This document shows, piece by piece, positions 45,915 to 55,735 of a stretch of DNA of 64,000 nucleotides (the first letter of the stretch is position 1; every line of letters begins with the position of its first letter). Source of the DNA: Strix aluco (Eukaryota; Chordata; Aves; Strigiformes; Strigidae). The notes below the pieces were generated by a model. It searched no databases. It was not told the DNA's origin and saw only the letters and a program-made list of their open reading frames with translations. Where the stretch lies: assembly GCF_031877795.1 (NCBI RefSeq), contig NC_133938.1, positions 16,772,920 to 16,836,919 of the forward strand, in the 5' to 3' direction. A program made the position numbers and the translations under genes.

Positions 45915-45995
45915 ACAAGTCCTTGCCAGGTCACACAGTGGGTTAATGTGCTGGTTTGCTACCCCTGGGAGACCCGAGCTGGAGTCTTTGTTTTA
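45915..45995 (+). repeat. Possible tRNA-derived SINE head
   Basis: The segment 'cacacagtgggttaatgtgc' at about 45932-45951 resembles a tRNA A box. About 30 bases on, 'gggagacccgagctggagtc' at about 45967-45986 resembles the B-box region of tRNA-derived SINEs. It is followed by non-tRNA sequence without a clear end. A functional tRNA is ruled out because no acceptor stem pairs. The family is not identified. Confidence 0.3.
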
Positions 45996-46975
45996 CTGCA
46001 GACCTGTGTGCCACTAACAGCAAGAAGGAGGTCATAAATGCAGGGGAATGGGGCGCCGGGGAGCGGCCGCGGCGGAGCAGGGTGCCTCAGGCCAGCGCTG
46101 CTGCTGGAATCAATGAATCTCAGTTTGGGTCTAAGATGACTGGGTTTGCTTGAATCGGTGCTCACAACTAAAGCACAGTACAGAGGAGTGAGCGGGCCAT
46201 GTTGAAACATGGCCTGTAGTTCAGCTTGCAAAGAAAGTCGCATTATTCTGCCACTTCTCCTGGATGTGCAATGGCCACTAGTGCTGTTGTGGCAATACCG
46301 GCGCTCAGCATAGGAGCCCCCTTCTCTTGGTCCCCTCCTTTCATGATGCTCCCAGGTGCAATGGGGTGGCCTATGCATTGTACTTGTCAGAAAAGGAGCT
46401 TGCAGACAAGGAAGCTGTGGCCAGGGCTCAAAGGCAAAGCAGCCCAGTGTCCCTGTGATGGAAGGCCCCAGTAAGGAGAGGTGCTGAGCTGCTTCTACCA
46501 GGACGATGCTGTCCTGCACTTAGCAGGTACCCACGGGATGGCCCCATCCCCTTGTATCACCAGGATGGCAGGTCACCTGCAGTCAGGGAAAGATGTCCTC
46601 TGCAGGTGAAGCTCCTGGGAAAGCAAAACCACCTCACTAGGACTCCTAGCTTTATTCACACACTGAGATGACTATTAAATTTTATATAGAGAGAGCGCTA
46701 TATTTAATCATAGAGTGCTTAGCCAGCCCTAATACAGGCTTCTACTTCCTAACTCTACTTTCTTGAACAAAAAACTTTCCTGAGAAGTTAGTCAGCCCAC
46801 GAATCCCTTTTTAAAAGTTAATCTTTTTTCTTCAAGAGTTAAAAAGCTGCCAGCTGTTTAATCAGATTATCAAAATAAACTCACTTCTCAGCCAAGCATA
46901 ACTTCTGAGGAAATCGGAGAGAGGCAGATGCTGCCACCCATTCCTTGGGAGCTCTCCAGAAACTCAAGTGTCAGT
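45996..46975. other. Non-repetitive segment downstream of the SINE-like head
   Basis: It contains a small GC-rich block (about 46046-46090, including a NotI site GCGGCCGC) followed by about 430 bases with unusually few stops on the minus strand (186-codon frame, 45959-46519). I do not recognise a protein in it. It could be the body of an old SINE, a conserved element or chance. Confidence 0.3.
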
Positions 46976-46982
46976 TGTTTCA

Positions 46983-47021
46983 GTTAATTAATGTGTGCCA
47001 ATTAATTAATGCCATTAATTT
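46983..47021. promoter_or_regulatory. Cluster of homeodomain-type TTAATTAA motifs
   Basis: TTAATTAAT occurs at 46984-46992, ATTAATTAAT at 47001-47010 and ATTAATTTT from about 47015, three TAAT-rich cores in under 40 bases. Such clusters are bound by LHX, POU or paired-class homeodomain proteins. Enhancer function is inferred only. Confidence 0.3.
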
Positions 47022-50000
47022 TGACCAGATAAATCAGCTTTAACATCAGTATAATCAAGATCAGAAGCTAGTGCTCAGATAAGACCTCAGCCAAGATCAA
47101 GGCTAACGCATAAAAAAATCTCCCTGAATGTGGAGGTGCTTTGCCCACCATCCCCATCACTATCTCACAGGTGTGGGAGGTATGTGCATTGCATTGTGTG
47201 GGGAGGGCTCTGCACATTTTGCTTTCCCCACAGCATCTGGTCCCTCTCACCTTTCAGGAACATGCACATCCAGGATCTCAGCTGTGGTCCTGAGCCACAG
47301 CTCTGAGTCGGTAGCAAACCACAGGCATGGCACACTGGCCTGTGGACCCACCTACCCACACTTCCCCATGCACAGGGTCTGCTGCCCCACTCTGCTCGCT
47401 CCTGAACTCTTCATTTCACACCTGACCTTTATCAGCAATAACACTCTTCTCCTGCAAGAACTGCCACCTTGACGGTCCCTTTCACTGGCTATGTAAGTGA
47501 GAAAACACTTCTTACCCCACATCCTCACCAACCACCATCTAGTCCTCTATTTTTGAAATATGTAAGACCTGAAATGTAGAATTTGGGGTTTTACACCAGC
47601 TAATATTAATAGAAACATTCTCAGGATTTTTTTCCCCCAATGTAAATGGAACACTTTTATTTTTTTAAGCATGCCCCTGCGGTGCTCGCAGGCCAAACAC
47701 TGCAGCATTGTACCTGCCCGGGGAGCTCGCTATAAACACATCTGTCTAGCTGCTCTGTCAGGCCCACTGAGCTCTCTATAAACCAGGAAAAATAAACCTG
47801 TACATTAAATATTTACTGTTTTCAGCGTGTATAATCTAAAAGCGTTTTTAGCAGCACAAGTAAGGCGCACTTTTAATCAATGATTTTTATTTTGACATGG
47901 CACTGTTAAACACTGTATGGGTACATCCTGAAAAAGCCCACTCCTTGAAACCAGACGCTTTCCTCTCACAATCGGTTACAAACATGATCGTGCTTTATCA
48001 CACACTGCTCACCTGAAAGACCCTCTTATCTCCCATTTTTCTGCTCTGATCCCAAATTATCACATAAGTCTAAAAGTTGAGCTTGTGGGGAGCTTCAGAA
48101 GCAAGACTCCAGGTTAGGCAGTGAGAGAGGACAGTGACAAACAGGTAGCTGACTGTGTACAACAGGATACAAATGAGTGCAAAGAGTTAAAAGAATAACA
48201 AGACAAAAGCAACATTTCTGAAAGTAAGTAGCTGCCAGCCAGCACTAATTTTCTTTTATGATTAACAAAACAGCTAGCTTTTAATGCTTGCTCCATGTGA
48301 AAGGGCTCCTGCCTTCATCTCAACACTGACAGTAGGAGTCATAATTTCTGTACAACAACAGGAAAAGAGACGTTAATGCAATCGTAAAAAAGTCTCCCAA
48401 CCAAAGTAGTCTGCTGATAGCCCCTGCTAACCTTTTACTTCCTGAGGACATCGGTCCCTGGGAAAACACCGGGCAGCAGGCAGGCTTCCTGGCTGACTCA
48501 CAGAGATGTCCTCCTCCCCAAGGGTCTGCGCAAGCCGCTGGGCTCCTTGCTCCTGACTGCTGCATGGAGCCCACACGAGGACCCTTTCGCAGAGGAGCCC
48601 ACCAGCTCTTGCCAGTTGGCTCCCTCCAATTTTAATTTAGCCCCCGGCAGAGATAAGATGAGGAAGAGATTCCATTCACATAGTTTATTCTTCACTCCCC
48701 TAGAAAAATCACCCCAACCAACTCCACAGCACAAGACACATCTTTTGGATCTGGATGCTAATCAAGTTTAGAGATGGTTTAGCACTTCTCCCTAATTGCA
48801 GGCATGCAACACTGGGATGGGCAGCTACTTGCACATTCTTGGATCGTAACTCTGTCTCCACAAACATTCTTAAAGCAAATACATGATCTGTTGGCTGCCT
48901 GCAAGTCCTCCCTATCTGCAAGGATGACATCGTGTCTACTTATTTGTCTGCTATTGATTTTTTCACTACACTATCACAAACTAGAAGTGAGGGGCACAAG
49001 CCAGAAAACGGTGCAAGTAACTGATCTCCAGGAGCAGAACAGCACTGGAGGAGGTTGTGGCTGGCTTCCTTGCATCGGTTAGCTCGTGTGTGCCATAAAA
49101 TAAGCATGCACGACAGAAGAACAGAGCTAGCTGACGCTGCAAGGTGCTCATGTAACGTACCGGTTGGCAAAGGGCAAGAGCCCAGATGGAACAGAATGGA
49201 AATGAACACTAACGCAGCAAACACAACTAAGGTCTCACCGTGTTTTAATAGGCTTGTGTATGTAGCAGAGAATGAGTAATAATTCCGGACAAAGCCAACA
49301 GGCACCTCAGGGGATTCTGAAATTAATCCTGTGACATTTCCAGCAGCTAGCCTGGAAAGCACAGTAAGTGACAGAATTCACTGCATGGCAGAGCACGTTC
49401 AGCATCCTGCCAGATCAGGCCTCCCCTCCTATTCGCGTGCAAAGAAAAAAACATATTAATACTCATTTTCCAAGAGAATAGCTACAAAAATATGTTCTTA
49501 AAATCAAAGGCTAGGCAAGTCCTTTGAATGCCCCTGTATCAGCAACAAGAAACTGTTCCATCACATCACGATCAGCAGGGAAGGAGGAAAAGCATCAGAA
49601 GGAAGGCAAAGAGCTCCTGTAGCTGTGACACAGACTTACCTTAAGGAAACGTAGCTGTGATTAACTAGAATGAAACACAATACCTTTGGGGAAAGAAGAG
49701 TTTGCCACGTATTTCAAATGTAGAAAAGTAAAACAAACAAGTAAATCTGAACACGCAGAAAAGAGTCTATTCTGGGGCACGCAGTCCTGCAACACAGATA
49801 GAAGCAGGAGGCAGTCGCCTCTGAGGTGCAGTTAAGCTGCAGACTGAGGCAGACAGCAGCTGACAACCATTATGGGCCACAGCCTGGAAGTGTGCTTTGA
49901 TCAAGGATTTCTCGGGCACTACCCAGCTGACTGCAATCAGGTTCAGCTAGCTCCGGTAACTACTTTCGATCATGAGCAATCTTGAGTTTGCTCATTTTGT

Positions 50001-53000
50001 CTTAACAGATGTCAGTTCGCATGCATTGCTCCACTGGGAAATCCTGCACTCTGAGGACCAAAGTTTGAAGTTAAGAAGTTTCTGCTGAGGTCATTTGGGA
50101 TGATTAACTGTCTGGGGTGGGATGTCTGTCTGGGACCTCCCTCTCAGCTGACGCTGGGAAGGGACCTGTGTATGCTCCTGATGCCTTGGCCTCCTTCACC
50201 AAGCTCATGAGACACAGCTGTGAAGATTCTTTTTCTAGAATATATAAAGAAGATTTCAGGCTATATTGCTATCATTTGCAAGCTACATGACTACATGGAA
50301 TGAAAACAATAGACACGACTAAGAAATCCACATGTGGCCAGGTGCTAGCTAGCACAACCTGAGGGGGGTTTTTTTGTGGCATGGAGAGCCAAAGCCTGTA
50401 ATAGTCTTTTCATTGCAGACTTCAGCTATAGGGATGAGCTTGATGCAAGTTGCATCTTCTGAAAGTAATCTAGTGTTGAAGTACACATGCATGAGAGTAG
50501 GTGAATATATGTTATGTAATCCTCCTATCTCACTGAGGAAACAGTAAAGTTAATGCCAGATCCCTGAATGACAGTGACAAAGGTACTTTGAGCCTCTGAC
50601 TGGGCAGGAGGAACTAAGCAGGAGCTGGCTGTAACTGCTTTGCATTTCTGCATCCAGCTTGGGGTGAGAAAGCCATGCAGTACGTACTGCCGGTCAGTGG
50701 TTCAACAGGAACACACGGACCATCAGCAGGGATGCTTCTTGCCTCTGTTACGCTGCTACATCCCTTACATCTGTGTAGCGGTGCAGTTCACACACTGAAG
50801 CAGCAATGAGCACAACTGAATACTACATCAAATTTTCCTTCTCTGCTTCCCTGCAGGGTTAGGAGGCTCACAAGTCCCCCTTCCACTTCCACACAACGGG
50901 AACCTCTGTGACACCTTGACAGCAGCGAGAGGAAAACGCAGCACACCTACAAAGCAAAGTGCCTGTCAGTGCACAAATGCTGCAAAGCAAACCCCCCCCC
51001 CCCAAATATTAGAAACCACAGGCAAGGCACAGACTATACAAAAACTGACAGGCATGAGCATAGCTGAAAGGAGGGCAGTAGGGAAGAGGAAGAAAACAAA
51101 TAGGAAATGCCATACTCAAAAGAATTCAGCATAAACTCCGAGCAAATCAAAGCAAGAAAAAAAATCTGAACCCACTTGAATTTTAGCTGTTGAAGCCTTC
51201 TGGCTACTCGGCTGCTCTGCCTGCGCGTCGCTATGCTTAATTTGCCCCACTGGATTTGCACCTCCTGTGAGTGACTGAGAGGAGCCATTGACTCTGGGAG
51301 AACTGATTTAGTGCCGCAGGAACCAGCGGCCTGGCAGGGGCTGCGGGAGAGGCCCTGCCTGAGGTAGGTAAACACCAGAAGAGGGAAGGCCACAGGGAAA
51401 AAAGACTGGAACGAGGAAAAGGAGAAGAACGGGGAGAGACAGAAGAAACACACCGTAAAGGATGGGCAGAAGAAAAAGACAATGAGGAAGAGGAAATTAA
51501 ACACGGTACAAAAAAGGGCTGGACGCTGGATTTAGTAAGATCTTTCTCCAGAATCCACATGATTGTAAACCTCTGGCGTGCTCCAGTTTGGTGCTGGATA
51601 CTTACTGTCAGTGGGAGCACCAGCAACCAGAGGAGCCTCCATCCTATACAGCGCTTCTCGCTGCTCCGTGATCCCTACGCAACACCATGAAAAACAGACA
51701 CTGGGTGGAAGGAAGATAAACCAGTTATTTTTTCTTGATTTGTTTCTCTGGAAAGTCCTTTCCCTGGAGAGACACAGGCCTGTGAAAATGACAGGATATA
51801 CTCAGTAAATCTGTACTACCTGCTACATAAGCCAACTGTTTCAAATTTCTGCTTTGCATTAGCCAAGCTCCCAGCAGACTTTACCCGACAAACAGCGATT
51901 GCCTATGGCACATAAAGTGAGGAGCCAGTAAAATACTCCTAATGACGTAAAGCAGAGAGTATTTCCCAGTTCACTCAGGACAACAAAGGTCTGGAACAGT
52001 ACGTTACACTGAACAAAATCTAAAAAAGGAAGATAATCCAAATTTTTTCCTGTTTCCTGACACATCCAGGAGATGCAGGCACAGCCTGGAAGGTAAACGC
52101 TGGGTCATGGGTTGTAACAGGGAAATGCGTGCAGGGAAAGCCTATGAAAGGGTCACAGTCTAACCTGAACTCCAAAGAGACTCAACCCATCTCAAGTGTT
52201 GTCAACTACTTGAAATTCAGGACAGGTTTGTTAAAAGGTGCTTCAAAGCTTTCAAAGTGACCTTCTTCTGAGCAAATGTAGGTTCAGTTACAGTTTCCCA
52301 TCAGCGTTGTGTGGATGTGTGGTAAGACACAAAACCAAGTGAGAAAAGGCGCTATTCATTGACTTTTCCTGTGGCATTTGCTGAATGTTGTGAAAGTCAT
52401 AGATCAAAGCAAAATGCTTGGTGCGTGTCCTTAAATTAGATGTAATTAAATAAACTAATGTTTGCATAAATCCCTGAAAAGCAAAACTGGCCAATTTAAC
52501 CACGCACTGGTGTGCTAGCTTCTTCTGCTTTTTCAGAATTTTTGAAAATTTTTCAAAATTTTCATTAATCAAGGGATGTTGAATTGCAAACCTGTTCCTC
52601 CTGATCGCAATGCTGCCGTGTAGAGAGTCATCCTGGGAAAAAAGTACCAGTCAGATTCTCTATCTAAAAACCACTTTAGAGTTTTAAAACTAGAGTACCA
52701 CAGAAAAAAACCATACACCTATAAAACCAAGGGAAGCCTGGCGTACTGGAGAGCTTGGAGTCTGGAAACGGGACCGAGCCCTGCTCCTCCTCGTCACCAG
52801 CTGGGGCTCAGCCAAATCAGTAGGGATGGAAAGTCGTTACTACCGTTACTGGCAGCCATCTAAGTTCGCCGGTGGTCTCTGTCCAATTCTTAATGGATGC
52901 ATAAAATACCTCCTGTCATCAGAAATGGCACTAAATGGTATATATTGGCAGCCTCACGAGATAGCAGCATGTAACTAAAGACCTTTTCAGCTATTGTCCT

Positions 53001-53186
53001 TTCTGGTCAAATCTCGAGGCGTACAAGTGATGAAGAAAACCACTGCTGCCTTCTGAAGAGCAAGTTCTGGGCAAAGAGTGCCCGGAGCTTTCATCCCATC
53101 ACCTTTCCCAAACCACAAAACCACCACAAAGTAAAACATCGATCTAATTTACTTGAATTAAAAGAAGAACACGAAGAGAATAAATT
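47022..53186. other. Intergenic DNA up to the second CpG island
   Basis: No protein gene is recognised. The stretch 47690-47960 is non-repetitive and AT/GC mixed. A run of 12 C spans 50992-51003. A CRE/ATF-like TGACGTAA is at 51943-51950 and an AP-1 site TGACTCA at 48494-48500. Open frames up to 156 codons do not resemble known proteins. Confidence 0.5.
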
Positions 53187-54150
53187 GGGGGGGGGGGGGA
53201 ACCCACAACGGGAACCCTCCGTCGGGCCTGGCCTGGGCACGGGCCTGGCCGCCGCCGGGGCGGGGACGGTGGTGCTGGGGGCAGGTCCCTTCTGCCCGGA
53301 CGGCCACCGCCGCGGGGACATCCCGGAGCGGGGGGCCGGGAGCGGCACCCCCGTCCCCTCCGACGGGACACCCATCGCACCGCCCCCGTCCCCGGGCTCA
53401 CGGCATCACCCCGCGGGGAGAGGCCGCCCCATCCCCTCCCGGGTGCCGTCCCGGGGTGCCGGTGCCGCTCCCCCTGGGGCTGCTGCACGGGGCCGCGGGG
53501 GGTTTCTGCGGGAGGGTCGACAAAAGACGGGCAGCCTCCATCAGCCCGCTCCGTCCCGCGGGGCTGGGGCCGCTCAGAGATAGATGCGCGCCGGGGGAGC
53601 GAAACAAACCGGTGTGTTTTTGGACAGCCCGCCGTGCGGCTGGAGGCCGCCGCTGCCGCCCGGCCCGGCCCGGCCCGGCCCGGCCGCAGACAGGGGCTCC
53701 ATTGTGCCCCGCTCGTGTCGCCCGCGCCGCCCTGGCAGGCAGCGTCCCCCCGCCGCACTCCTCCGGCCAAAGCCGCGTCCAGGAGCAACGCTCCCAAGAC
53801 AACAACAAACCCCCTTTTCTGCGGCTCCGGCAAGGTCCAACAAGGCTGCCTTCTTATTCCTGCTGGTGCAGCAACACAGCCCACCACGGCACGGCACGCT
53901 GAGGGGCGCGCAGGCAGACGCGCCCCCGGCCCCGCGCAGGGGGAGCAGCGCCGGGAGCAGCACTTACCCGCAGCCATGTGCACAGTCCCCACTCAGTCCC
54001 CGTGAAACGTTCCTTTCTGTAGCCCCCTCGGCAGTGGCACCGGGCCGGCGACGAGACGTCTGGGCTTGGCTGCTCCGAGCAGCGGGGCTGCTGCTGCTCC
54101 CCCTCCCTCAATGCCCATCCTCGACGGGCGGCGCGCACAGACACTTACTG
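53187..54150. promoter_or_regulatory. CpG island between DDAH1 and CCN1, candidate divergent promoter
   Basis: A run of 13 G at 53187-53199 marks the abrupt left border of a dense CpG region that includes five tandem CGGCC pentamers (53661-53685). It lies about 1.5-2.4 kb upstream of CCN1 and is separated from the CCN1 promoter island by about 700 bases of AT-richer DNA. Two consensus minus-strand donors lie at its right side. Long open frames here on both strands are composition artefacts. Confidence 0.7.
53968..54140 (-). other. DDAH1: Candidate distal first exon of DDAH1 (3' end at 53968)
   Basis: A perfect minus-strand donor (GCGG|GTAAGTG; GT at 53967-53966) ends a putative exon in the CpG island. 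An ATG at 53977-53975 would give only ten coding bases before the donor, which is phase 1. DDAH1 exon 2 starts in phase 0, so this exon would act as a non-coding leader and translation would start at an internal Met in exon 2. I recall that human DDAH1 has such a transcript, starting close to CYR61 and giving a shorter isoform. The exon's 5' border is a guess. Confidence 0.4.
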
Positions 54151-54300
54151 TATGGAAATGCGACGCAGACAGGTTAATCACATCCCCCTCCTCTTCGCAT
54201 CCCCTCCCTCTCCACTGTCTCCCTCGCCCCCTCCCCCCCCTCCGCTTTTCATGGGCTTTGGAGGGGTTTTTGCAAGGTTTCGCTTCTCCTCGGAGTCTGC
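54149..54300 (-). other. Second minus-strand donor, alternative leader exon candidate (3' end at 54149)
   Basis: ACA|GTAAGTGT is present on the minus strand with the GT at 54148-54147. It is a strong intronic consensus and a second option for a leftward transcript starting in the gap before CCN1. The right border is not visible. Confidence 0.25.
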
Positions 54301-54330
54301 TCCTCCACCTTTCAGCCTTGAAGGCGACCG

Positions 54331-54345
54331 AAAAAAAAAAAAAAA
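54331..54345. repeat. Poly(A)15
   Basis: An uninterrupted run of 15 A in the region between the two CpG islands. Confidence 0.9.
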
Positions 54346-55370
54346 GCAAACCCCAAACTTGTGTTAGGAACAATAATCTCATTTGCAAAGAAAAATCCCT
54401 GGAATGGGGACTTATTGTAACGCCGTTGGGTAGCAAACTCAACTGCTGGGCTTTTTTCAATAAGGGAGCAAACTGCAGTATAACGCCAGTTGGCTCCTCC
54501 AGCGCAATTCTCCTAAATCATGATAGACAGATTGCGTGAAAAACAGGAATTCCAAAGAATTTCCTGCCCTGGGAACACAAGTTAAGGCTATATTTAACAA
54601 CATCTGAAGCTGTCAAGAATGCTTTGTGGTTGGATAACAGAGCAGAAAAATGTGAAAAATGCAGGCTACTGCTATACCAAATATGGAAATATTGTTACGT
54701 CTGGTGTCTAAATCCCCATCTGGAAATACTTACGGCCATGAAAAGAAAAGACGCCACAACAGAAGCTTAAACTCTCCTTCCCGGCCCCAAATCTTAAGCT
54801 TCAACAAGGAAATACTACTCGAGGCCGCCCAACCTGAGTGAGGGACACAGTAAAACTGGTGAAAGAGGGGCTGGGCTGCCCGCTGCGGGCCCGGGCTCTC
54901 CTGCCACCCCGTTCCCGGTCTGGAAACCGGGCACCTGGCTGGGCGCTGGGCACCGCCGGGCCCCCGGGCTCCGCGCCCACCCGACACGTTTTGTTTCTCC
55001 CTCCGACGGCGGCAGCAACGACAAAGCGCCGGGTGCCGCCGGGGCGCGGTGTGCGGAGCGCAGGGAGCCGCCCGGCGGTGCCCTGGGCAGAGGCGCCCCC
55101 CTCGCTGACGGCGGCGCGGGGGGCCGGGCGGCGGGGCCCACTCCCGCACGGCGCTCACCGGCGCGGCCCCGAACGCAGAACGCTCCGTATCTAACCGTCC
55201 CCGCGTCCGGGCGGGTAACGGGGGAAAGCCGACAGAAAGCCGCCTAACGGGGCAAGGCCTCCGCGGCCCCGGGGCGCGCCGTGCCCCGGCCTCACGCCGA
55301 AAGCGCCCGCCCCGCGGCCCCCGCAGCGCGCGGGGGAGCCCCGCCGGGGCCCGGCGGGCGGCGGGCCCGG
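54346..55370 (+). promoter_or_regulatory. CCN1: CCN1 upstream regulatory region
   Basis: About 1 kb of sequence upstream of CCN1. The left part (54346-54800) is AT-rich, non-repetitive and holds a TEAD-type GGAATG at 54401-54406 and a perfect CArG box at 54677-54686. From about 54880 the GC content climbs into the CCN1 CpG island. Long frames on either strand here (for example 512 codons antisense to CCN1) are artefacts of CpG composition. Confidence 0.55.
54677..54686 (+). promoter_or_regulatory. CCN1: Distal CArG box (SRF site), CCAAATATGG
   Basis: A perfect CC(A/T)6GG site about 920 bases upstream of the predicted CCN1 start. It is followed directly by AAAT, giving an overlapping GGAA. 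SRF acting at a distal CArG element is established for the mammalian gene's serum response. That this copy is the functional one is inferred. Confidence 0.5.
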
Positions 55371-55372
55371 CA

Positions 55373-55467
55373 GGGGCGGGCGGAGGAGGGCGGGGGGCGG
55401 GGGGACCCCCCGCGGCAGGGCCGCCGCCAGCGGCCGCGGGGCCGGGAGACGGGGCGGGGCGGGGCGG
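55373..55467 (+). promoter_or_regulatory. CCN1: G-rich Sp1/G-quadruplex region of the CCN1 promoter
   Basis: Runs of three to six G separated by short loops fill 55373-55404, enough for a four-tract G-quadruplex. At 55451-55467 GGGGCGGGGCGGGGCGG gives three overlapping Sp1/KLF boxes. They lie about 140-230 bases upstream of the predicted start site. Sp1 binding is expected; quadruplex formation is inferred. Confidence 0.6.
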
Positions 55468-55486
55468 CCGCGCCGCGCGCCAGCCG

Positions 55487-55493
55487 CATTCCT
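55487..55493 (+). promoter_or_regulatory. CCN1: M-CAT element CATTCCT (TEAD site)
   Basis: An exact M-CAT motif about 119 bases upstream of the predicted start site. CCN1 is a standard YAP/TAZ-TEAD target, so a proximal TEAD site fits. A CRE-like GACGTCA follows at 55537-55543. Confidence 0.55.
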
Positions 55494-55573
55494 GGGATGC
55501 CGCGAGCGCTGGACGCGGCCGCGGCCCGGAACGCGCGACGTCAGCGCCGCGGCGCACGCGGCGGCCCCGCGCC

Positions 55574-55583
55574 CCATATAAGG
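55574..55583 (+). promoter_or_regulatory. CCN1: CCN1 core promoter: TATA box inside a perfect CArG box
   Basis: CCATATAAGG at 55574-55583 is a perfect CC(A/T)6GG and contains TATAAGG (55577-55583). An initiator-like TCAGA places the start at the A of 55606, 29 bases downstream of the first T of the TATA box, which is the expected spacing. The 5' UTR would therefore run about 55606-55675. Confidence 0.75.
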
Positions 55584-55605
55584 CGGTCGCGCCCGCCGCC
55601 GCCTC

Positions 55606-55675
55606 AGACCGCGCCGGCCCCGCTCCCGCTCGCAGCCTCCAGCCGTCCGCCGCTCCCGCACCGCCGGCGATAGAC
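55606..55675 (+). other. CCN1: CCN1 5' UTR (predicted start site to ATG)
   Basis: About 70 bases of GC-rich leader with no upstream ATG. The start codon at 55676 has a purine at -3 and G at +4. The start site is inferred from TATA spacing and an initiator-like sequence. Confidence 0.6.
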
Positions 55676-55735
55676 ATGGGCTCCGCCGGCACCCGCCCCG
55701 CTCTGGCAGCCGCTCTCCTCTGCCTGGCCCGCCTG
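55676..55735 (+). CDS. CCN1: CCN1 exon 1 coding part: signal peptide
   Basis: Twenty codons ([20 protein letters not shown]) ending in phase 0 at donor CTG|GTAAGT. Together with the first residues of exon 2 they form a hydrophobic secretion signal; cleavage is likely after Gly23 or Ser24, by analogy with the human protein. Confidence 0.95.

Noticed and set aside
45932-45990. A functional tRNA gene
   Set aside because: A- and B-box-like sequence is present but no acceptor stem or anticodon arm pairs; a SINE head is more likely.
48940-49362. 140-codon minus-strand frame with hydrophobic stretches
   Set aside because: No recognised family; the hydrophobic runs are normal for AT-rich random translation.
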